The notes under the pieces: model-generated | The model's database searches: none | The model's input: only the letters and a program-made list of their open reading frames with translations | Told to the model about the DNA's origin: nothing | Shown here: piece after piece, positions 56,556 through 64,000 of the stretch | Position numbering within the stretch: position 1 is the first letter of the stretch | Layout: each line of letters begins with the position of its first letter | Position numbers and translations under genes: made by a program | NCBI RefSeq assembly: GCF_030272615.1 | Contig: NC_081414.1 | Location: 768,874,153 to 768,938,152 of the forward strand | Direction of reading: 5' to 3' | Source: Cryptomeria japonica | Taxonomy: Eukaryota > Streptophyta > Pinopsida > Cupressales > Cupressaceae | DNA length: 64,000 bases

Positions 56556-59250
56556 ACATGAACTAGGTCTTGACCAAGATGTGTGAGACTAGATGAAAAT
56601 AGAAAGAGTATAGAAGACCAAGAGTTGGATGGAATGTAAATGAATCTGAGATGTACTTGCAAAGTCCAAAGTGTAAGACCAAGTATGTATGTAGTAGAGT
56701 AGGTGTAGCTTCCAAAGAGATGATAGATCTCTTGATGAGGTAAGTTGACCTGGACTCTAAGAAAGACCAAATGAGACCCAAAGGTGATAGACCTTGATGA
56801 GGGACCACTTAGAAAAATGTTGTTGTATGTATTGTGTTGACAAAGTAAGACGGGGACAAGAAAGTGACCTTTTGACTCAAGTTTAGACAAATGTGAATGT
56901 AATGCAATATATAAAGCAATGGTGAACTTTGTGAGACCCAAAAATAGGTTGAATTCTAGATGAAAAACCGGAGGAATAACTTAGGAAGCTCAAGAATTCT
57001 GAAACTGATTGCTCTTGTTTGTTGGATTGTAAATTTTCCCAATACTGAACACAGTTGTGCCTGTATACTTCACAGACACGGTTACCCAACACAGACTTGA
57101 CCAGATACTGCACATACGCGTTTCTGAGAATCTTGTGAGTGTAGTTTGCTATGATAACACATACACATTTCTGTCCTACACAGACGTGTTAAAAAACCCC
57201 AAGTGCAATTTTTCCAATTTGTGAAGTTGTTGTTGTGACCAAATACGAATTTGTGACCATTTTTTGTGACAAGAGGAGACAATGTTGATGAGGACTCCAT
57301 GTTTGCAAGTGTTTGGACTCAAAATGACTCAAATAAAAGTGTTTTGTGTGATGTAAAAATGTTTTGCATACACTTGAAGACACAAAAGACACAATTTTTC
57401 GATGTTTGATCTTGAATGTTTGAATGTTTAAAAGAAGACAAGCACAATTCTTATGGTTGACCAAGACAATAGTTGTTGATCCCACATGGGGTTTCCCCTG
57501 AGGCTACGCTATTCAAAGTGAATACTTAGGTTCTTGACCCCACTAGATCCACCCTCGACACTCACTTCTCTAGGGCAGCCAAGCACCAGTTCCCACGAAA
57601 ACTCCTCGTGACGAACTTTGTATCTCTAATAAGAACCGTATGTGTGTGGGCCGCTCTAGAGGTTCGACCTCCTGCCCCAACAACTAGAAGGATTTTGGCT
57701 TTCTAAAAAAAAAAAGGTGCTAGTAAGGGCATCTGCTCGTGTAGCCATACATGCAACACTTTCAGTTCTATAAATACAGAAGGCTCCCAACTAGTAGGGG
57801 TTATGCCTTACTATTGATCAAGTAAATTTGATCAAATGAGTTTATGGGGAGACATAGTGTCGGTATGGACTAATCAACACACATTACCCATGGCTTTCAC
57901 CATGGATACAATTATTTATAGTGGTTCAAAAGAGGTGGGTTTTCCCTGCTACTACTTGGGTCGTTCCCTCCTCACTAGTAGTCTTAGTGACCACACGGGG
58001 AGGCAGGCCCTCTAAAGATAAACACAAAAGACATTGGTTCAATTTTAATGTTTGCTAATCTATGAAAACAAGGCACACAATGAAAATCAAAAGAATACCC
58101 TTGCCAAGATCATGCAACAAAGATTTGTGAGTAGTTTGGGTTGTTTCAAATGATTACCCCTTCCTGCAAGCACACAAGTTAGGTAAATTTTAGAACCAAA
58201 AGACTTTGTGAAATAGGGGCCTTTGACAAGACGTTTTTTGATAGATTCAAATATCTTATTTTTCACCAGTTATTTTCCATCATAAAAAATAGACCACCTG
58301 TAAAATTTCAAGACATTTCCAGAAATGTAAGAAAATCCAAAAAAATTGCTAATTTCTTTCAAATTTTTTTTTATGAAAAATCATAAAATATTCATAGAAA
58401 ATGCAAAATTGATCCCCAAAATCTGAATTTTTTACTGAAAACTTCTGATAGCGTTCCAAACCCGCATAAAAAAATTCCTGCACACATTCCAAGCATTTTG
58501 TGAGATATGATCAAAATAATGCAAAACTCTAATGTTTAAAGATCCGAGTTGTTATGAAATATTTTGCATCAAAATTAACATTACAAAGAATAGATCTTGT
58601 GTATAATTATGAGCACTTTCCAAAAATATAAGAAAATTCAAAAAAATCGCTCATTTTCTCTCAAAATTATTTTTTAATGAAAATTCATAAAAAACTCATA
58701 GAAAATTCAAATATGCTCTAAAAAATCTGATTGTTTTACTGAGAATTGTGATAACTTTTCTCAACCTGCACAAAATATTTTATGCCAAAATTCTATGACG
58801 TTTATGAGATCTGATCAAAATAAGGAAAAACCCTAATTTTTAAAGATCCCATTGTTCATGAAATATTTTGGACCCAAATTTAAATCACAAAAAATAGACC
58901 CTCTGTATAATTTTGAGAACTTTCCAAAAATGTTAAAAAATCCAAAAAATTAGCTCATTTTCTCTCAAAATTAATGTTTTATGAAAAATAATAAAAAATC
59001 ATAGTAAATTCAAATATGCTCCAAATTTTTTTAATTTTTAATTTCGAGTTCTTTATACTGTCCCTAATCTGCAAACAAAATTTGGTGCAAGAATTCCAAG
59101 CCTTTTGTGAGATCGGATAAAATTTCTCCAAGATCTTAATCTTGTGTCCAAAACCCTAGCTGCACAAGGTTATTCTCCAAATTGTTATACAAAACAACAA
59201 TATAGGGTTAGAAAAACCTACAAAAAAAACATAGATCTAACAAAAATCCA
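56556..59250 (-). other. 5' leader of element D with ~300-bp tandem repeats
   Basis: No coding sequence is seen. From about 58250 to 59130 a unit of about 290-305 bp is repeated three times. Each copy holds a TTTCCAAAAATGT(A/T)A-type block, a TTTCTCTCAAAATT block and TTTTGTGAGATC. At 57660-57760 there is an A-rich run and a TATAAATA stretch, possibly a spliced leader or an older insertion. Position between PBS and gag ATG makes it the element's leader. Confidence 0.6.
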
Positions 59251-59269
59251 TGTCCCACAGGGCATGCCA
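59251..59269 (-). promoter_or_regulatory. Primer-binding site of element D
   Basis: The minus strand reads TGGCATGCCCTGTGGGACA, 3 bp after the LTR end (CATAAACA). It is related in layout to the TGGCGCCCACCGTGGGG of LTR C. The matching tRNA was not determined. Confidence 0.65.
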
Positions 59270-59272
59270 AAA

Positions 59273-60064
59273 TGTTTATGGTAAAAATAGAAACAACAAT
59301 ATTGAAAGACTAAATAGATTCAACCACAAAACCCTAGCCTAACAACAACAAAGATCCACCATAACATATGAAGATTACCTAAAACAATGCAAATCAACAA
59401 AATCAAAAATATTATACCATCGCATGTCCGCTAGGGTTTGAATCTCCATTTTTCCTATCTCCATTGATCTTGCTTGATATATTTTCTCTCAGATTTTATG
59501 TGTACACATGAGCTCAACAAAGAACATAAATGTGGTTGATAACTTGATCGCAAAAAGACTTGATTGCATAAGAAAGTTAGAATTCTCAGGAGAGTAGAAT
59601 GCTTAGGAGGATTGATAATGAAAGAAGCAACCTCTTATATAGAAGACAATGTAAGAAATGGAGGGATAAGATTAAGAGGTGTAAAAGATAAATGGTCAGC
59701 TAGGATTAGAGGGTAGGTAGAGGAAATAAGAAAATAATGAGAGGGATAGGTAGTGTAGGAATTAAGAGATGAATGACATGTGTCATAGATAGAAAAGACT
59801 AATGAATTAATTAAATAAATAAAGATTTATTTAATTAATAGAAGAAGTGAGATAAATTAAATAAATAATATATTTATCTAATTTAAGAAAAAAATAATTT
59901 AAATAAATAAATATATTTATTTAAATGAGGACAAAGGCTGGAAGAGGATAGATGAATGAATTAATTAAATAAAGATTTATTTGATTAATAGAAGAATTAA
60001 GCTAAAATAATTAAATAAATACAAATATTTATTTAATTAGATAGGACAATTTTAGGTGTCTACA
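59273..60064 (-). mobile_element. 5' LTR of Tat element D (792 bp)
   Basis: On the minus strand it starts TGTAGACACCTAAAATTG at 60064 and ends CCATAAACA at 59273. AT-rich TTAATTAAATAAAT words fill the U3-like part. The 3' partner is 48219-47523. Confidence 0.88.
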
Positions 60065-60900
60065 AGGGTAAGTGCACCAAGTTGGTGAACAAAAAGGGGG
60101 TATAAGTGGCCACTTTTTTTTCTTCTTCTAAAAACAGGTAAACTTAAACTTCAAAGAGCTATTTGAAGGTCATGCACTCAAAACTAGGAGTTGAGAAAAT
60201 AATAATAATTGTAGTACTCTGAATCTAGTTTCTAAACTACTAATTTTTTTAAAAATTGGATAAGATTAAGAGGGTCAAAGCTTTCACGCACGAATAACTG
60301 TTCCTGATTTTTCAGAAAAAATATAACATAGCTGTTTTCATGTGCTGCACAAAATATATAGTTAGATTTAGTATTTTGCAAAACCCTTTGGTAGGATGAT
60401 AGGTAAGAGTGAGATCTAGAAGTGTATTTTTTTTATAATTTTCTGTTGAGTATTTTTTTTTATTATTTTTGGAAGTGACCGCATCCTAAAAATTTGGTAC
60501 CTGTTTGTGCACTAGGCATAACTTGCATCAAAATATTCAAAAATGCAATTTTTTAAAAAAGTGTATAGAATCTAGTGTAGAACAATAATATGTAATTTAT
60601 TTTAAATTTGGTCAAGTATATCAATATTTATTAAAAAAATGGTAGAAATATGTCTATGAGGACTGTCAAGGCACTGATAAAGAAAATTAAAGTTTACTAT
60701 GCTAATGTTGTCCAAAAATAGAAAAATTTATATGGTAAGAAAACTAAGAAGATGTGTGAGATTATGGTGGTAATTTTAGAGATACCCACTTGATCATTTG
60801 AAAACTTGATGATGATGAAGTCAAGAAATCATGTTGGAGGATGAAAAAACGTGTAAAGGGACAAAAAATGGGGGAAAATGGGCTTGCAAGCCTTAGGGTC
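60065..60900. other. Sequence beyond element D, nothing recognised
   Basis: AT-rich sequence with T-runs and no coding signal. It does not continue the copia element cut at 47522. Confidence 0.55.
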
Positions 60901-60923
60901 ATTTTTCAACCCTCTTACCAAGC

Positions 60924-61137
60924 CAAAACCCGCACGGGTTTTGAAAAAGAAAAAGTACTATTCGTAGTTCTAAATAACCCATACGGGTTATGTAAAACTA
61001 AACACATTTTTTTTTGTTTCACAAAACCCGTATAGGTTATGAAGAACTAAAAACATTTTTTTTGTTTCACAAAACCCGTATGGGTTATGAAGAACTAAAA
61101 ACATTTTTTTTGTTTCACAAAACCCGTACGGGTTACA
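60924..61137 (+). repeat. Palindromic repeat block, left side (five palindromes, 48-bp tandem unit)
   Basis: Palindromes centred on CCCGTACGGG lie at 60924-60943 (CAAAACCCGCACGGGTTTTG), 60974-60991, 61022-61041, 61069-61088 and 61117-61136. The last three lie in a 48-bp tandem unit that starts GTTTCACAAAACCCGTA at 61016, 61064 and 61112. Confidence 0.9.
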
Positions 61138-61289
61138 AAGACATAATAATGTATTCTTGTAAACTTAGCATTTACTACACAAGTTTTAGACATACCTAGA
61201 TAATATGTGTTTATGTATGTATATATGCATATCTATAGTTATATACACATATATTTATATAGATATATGTATATATGTTTGTATACATG

Positions 61290-61607
61290 CATGTATCTCT
61301 TCTTTTCCTCTCCCTCTCTCTCTCTAGTCTTCCTTCCCCCATCATTTTCTTTGTCTATTATGAGCCCTAATTATCTTCCTCAAGTTCTATCTCATCTCTC
61401 TCCCCCTCATACTTCTCTCTTTTTCGATTCTCTCACCCTTTTCTCCTTCTTGTTCTCTCTCTACCTCATGTCTCTCACCCTCTCCTCCTCCTACTCTCTC
61501 TTCCTATCCCATTCTCTCTCTCTCTCTCTCATTATCCTATCCTATTCTCACCCTCTCCCCCTTCTCTCTCTTTCTCCCCCCCTCGCTCTCCCCCTCTCGT
61601 TATCTTA

Positions 61608-61671
<64 letters not shown>

Positions 61672-61760
61672 TCTCCCCATCTCTGCCCTCCCTCTCCCTC
61701 TCCCTCTCCCTCTCCCTCTCCCTCTCCCTCTCCCTCTCTCCCAATTTTTCCTATATCTCT

Positions 61761-61838
<78 letters not shown>

Positions 61839-62305
61839 TTTCCCAATCTCCCTCCCTCTCTCCATCCCCCCTCTCCCCTTCTCCCTCTCCCCTCTCCTTT
61901 TCCTAATCTCCCCCTCTCTCTCTCTCTCCCTATCCATCCATCCCCCTCTCCTCATCCTACTCTCTCTCTCTCTCTCTCCCTCTCCTTTTCCCAATATCCC
62001 TCCCTCTCTCCTTCTCCCTCTCCTCCTCTCCTTTTCCTAATCTCCCTCTCTCTCCCCATCCATCCATCCCCTCTCCTCATCCTACTCTCTCTCTCTCTCT
62101 ACTACCTCTCTCTCTCTCTCTACTACCTCTCCCTCCCTCTCTCCGTCTCCCCCTCTCCTTTTCCCAATCTCCCAATCTCCCAATATCCCCCTCTCCTTTT
62201 CCCAATCTCCCTCTCCCCCTCTCCTTTCCCCAATCTCCCTCTCTCTCTCTCTCTCCCTCTCTCCCCCCTCTCTCTCTCTCTCTCTCTCTCCCCCTCTCCT
62301 TTTCC

Positions 62306-62370
<65 letters not shown>

Positions 62371-62808
62371 TTTCCCAATCTCCCTCTCCCTCCCTCCCTC
62401 TCTCTCCTTTTCCCAATCTCTCTCTCTCTCTCTCCATCCCCCCTCTCTCCTTTTCCCAATATCCCTCCCTCTCCATCCCCCCCCTCTCCTTCTCCCTCCC
62501 CCCTCTCCATCCCCCCCTCTCTCCTTCTCCCTCTCCCCCTCTCCTTTTCCTAATCTCCCTCTCTCTCCTCGTCCATCCATCCCCTCTCCTCATCCTACTC
62601 TCTCTCTTTGCTCCCTCTCCCTCCCTCTCTCCCTCCCCCTCCCTCTCTCCCTCTCCCCCTCTCCTTTTCCTAATCTCCCTCTCTCCCTCTCCTTCCCTCT
62701 CTCCCTCTCCCCCTCTCCTTTTCCCAATATCTCTCTCTCTCCCTATCCCCCTCTCCTTTCCCCAATCTCTCTCTCTCTCCCTCCCCCTCTCCCCCTCTCC
62801 TTTTCCTA
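61290..62808. repeat. 1.5-kb polypyrimidine/polypurine tract
   Basis: Nearly pure C/T on the + strand: long (CT)n runs (61608-61670, 61770-61840, 62300-62370), (CCCTCT)n at 61690-61740, and a recurring CTCCTTTTCCCAATCTC unit of variable spacing from 61840 to 62800. Arg-Glu and Ser-Leu frames over it are artefacts. It lies between two blocks of the same palindromic repeat. Confidence 0.97.
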
Positions 62809-62814
62809 GTTCTA

Positions 62815-62933
62815 CATAACCCGTACAAGTTATGTATAACTAAGGCCAAAACTTCTAGTTTTACATAACCCGTACGGGTTATGAGAAATTGTGAACGTTG
62901 ACATAAAGGTTTCCATAACCCATATGGGTTATG
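62815..62933 (+). repeat. Palindromic repeat block, right side (three palindromes)
   Basis: Palindromes at 62815-62834 (one arm decayed), 62864-62883 (CATAACCCGTACGGGTTATG, perfect) and 62914-62933 (CATAACCCATATGGGTTATG, perfect, with matched changes). Spacing is about 49-50 bp, as on the left side. Confidence 0.9.
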
Positions 62934-62940
62934 GGAAAAT

Positions 62941-63197
62941 CTTAATATATTTGAGTCCCAATGGCCTAAAAACCACCATTGCAAGTTGTTTGAAGGCCCC
63001 ACTGCTTTTGCACATGATTTTCCGGGACATTAACTGTCAGGTTTTCATATTCTTTTGTCACTTTTGCTTTGTAAAATCTTAATATATTTTAGTCCCAACA
63101 GCCTAAAAACCACCATTGCAAGTTGTTTGAAGGCCCCACTACTTTTGCACATGATTTTCTGGGACATTAACTGTCAGGTTTTCATATTCTTTTGTCA
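62941..63197 (+). repeat. 137-bp tandem duplication
   Basis: Copies begin CTTAATATATTTGAGTCCCA at 62941 and CTTAATATATTTTAGTCCCA at 63078. They share CTAAAAACCACCATTGCAAG and GGGACATTAACTGTCAGG with a handful of substitutions. Confidence 0.9.
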
Positions 63198-63350
63198 TTA
63201 CTCAAACCTTCTTGTTGCAACAAATATTCATTTGATTAAATATCGTGGTAAAACTCTTAACAAGGATTTGTGGAAAGTTCGTGAATCAGACCACGAGGCA
63301 ATACTTGAGACACTAAGGGTTAGAGCTGATCCAGAAGGTTCACTTGATTG
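63198..63350 (+). other. Short open stretch of protein-like character, unidentified
   Basis: The last ~50 codons of a 98-codon frame read NIHLIKYRGKTLNKDLWKVR then ESDHEAILETLRVRADPEGS before a TGA at 63349. The composition is more protein-like than the surrounding repeats, but I cannot assign a family. The upstream part of the frame lies in the 137-bp duplication, so any real gene is broken. Confidence 0.25.
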
Positions 63351-63479
63351 ATTTTGGGCCATCTAGAAGAATAATTCTACAATATGGTAGAATAATTTTG
63401 ACAATTTTGTATATATCTTTTGCGAAATGTTGTAACTTCGCTTTTTTGGATGTGCTCTACATGCATATGAGCTGTAATA

Positions 63480-63690
63480 TGCATATGAGTTGTAATGTAA
63501 ATATGTAGATGCCAAATTTTGTATATAAAAACATCAATGAATTGTAATGTGCATATCTAGATGCTAAATTTTGTATAAAAACCAACAATGAGTTGTAATG
63601 TGCATATCTAGATGCTAATTTTTGTATAAAAAAACAACAACAAGTTGTAATTTGCATATTTAGATGCAAAATTTTGTAAATATAAATAGT
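63480..63690 (+). repeat. ~55-60-bp tandem repeat, four copies
   Basis: The unit is close to GAGTTGTAATGTGCATATCT followed by AGATGCTAAATTTTGTATAAA. Copies start near 63487, 63540, 63592 and 63645 and diverge towards the right. Confidence 0.85.
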
Positions 63691-64000
63691 AATGAGCTTG
63701 ACCGTTTATATAAGATGCCAAATTTTATATATGAAAGTGTCCATGGGGCTGATTTGCAATTTTTGAGAGCCCAAATTTGTACCATTTGATTATAAATACA
63801 TTTGTAATAAAAATTGTATCATTTGATTATAAATTTGTACTATATGATTATAAATATCTAAGTTTGATTCTAACATATGTTAAATAACTTGCAAATGGGT
63901 ATCTGAATATGCAATTTTTTTTCCAAGTGTTTTGGGAAAGTTTTGAGTTATTATTGAATTACCCAATTTGAAGGGCTAGTAGGAATAGTCCGAAACTGAG
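63691..64000. other. AT-rich tail of the window, nothing recognised
   Basis: TTGATTATAAAT-type words recur at 63785-63855. No gene or element end seen. Confidence 0.5.

Larger units (their letters stand above)
47523..60064 (-). mobile_element. Tat-lineage Ty3/gypsy element D with most of pol missing
   Basis: Minus-strand order: 5' LTR (60064-59273), PBS, long leader with repeats, gag (56555-54624), protease (54596-53535), an unrecognised segment fused to the integrase C-terminus (53346-52453), antisense PMD ORF on + (about 48540-50705), PPT (48233-48220) and truncated 3' LTR. RT, both RNase H domains and the integrase core are absent. It would depend on other elements for movement. The 5-bp flanks (ATATA before 47523, AGGGT after 60064) do not match. 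Confidence 0.88.

Noticed and set aside
47523-60064. Simple insertion of element D into the copia element
   Set aside because: The 5-bp flanks do not match, the copia does not resume after 60064, and the LTR at 47523 is truncated.
61207-62593. Long Ser/Leu/Pro-rich (+) and Arg/Glu/Gly-rich (-) frames
   Set aside because: They are translations of the CT/GA tract; no start context, domain or codon signal supports a gene.

Overview
This is a repeat-dense plant nuclear segment. It holds one clear host gene, a spliced pseudo-response regulator of the TOC1/PRR1 clade at 8188-12344 (+). The rest is layered retrotransposons. The mix (Tat-lineage Ty3/gypsy elements with an antisense plant-mobile-domain ORF, a Ty1-copia element, two LINEs, many minisatellites) suggests a large plant genome, perhaps a gymnosperm. 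The taxon is inferred and not proven.

Layout. 1-5222: 3' end of Tat element A (+), with its antisense ORF, PPT and a 3' LTR split by LINE-1 (2429-4228, perfect 19-bp TSDs). 5223-7000: AT-rich, nothing recognised. 7000-12863: the clock gene, with an upstream cluster of evening-element-like sites, repeats in intron 1 and a 321-bp tandem duplication of its 3' end. About 16000-21090: a non-coding, LTR-like element holding 20 copies of a 43-nt hairpin at about 176-bp spacing. 21090-24800: short tandem duplications and a decayed copia RT. About 24800-30440: LINE-2 (-), split by an ORF1-only LINE derivative (28558-30340, perfect 16-bp TSDs).

30680-44680: an older LTR remnant, then LTR C and Tat element B (-), with nearly complete protease-RT-RNase H-integrase and an antisense ORF on +. 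44681-47522: 5' part of a Ty1-copia element inserted in B's gag. 47523-60064: Tat element D (-), with two LTRs, a good gag and protease, but most of pol missing. 60065-64000: palindromic repeats flanking a 1.5-kb polypyrimidine tract, plus minisatellites.

The main points for follow-up are: the covarying hairpin array; the family-specific minisatellites that sit inside a putative intron of the antisense ORF in all three Tat elements; an extra ORF downstream of RNase H in both LINEs; the ORF1-only LINE derivative; a second family of covarying palindromes; and the pol-replaced Tat element D. All similarity statements are by-eye recognition; no search was run.
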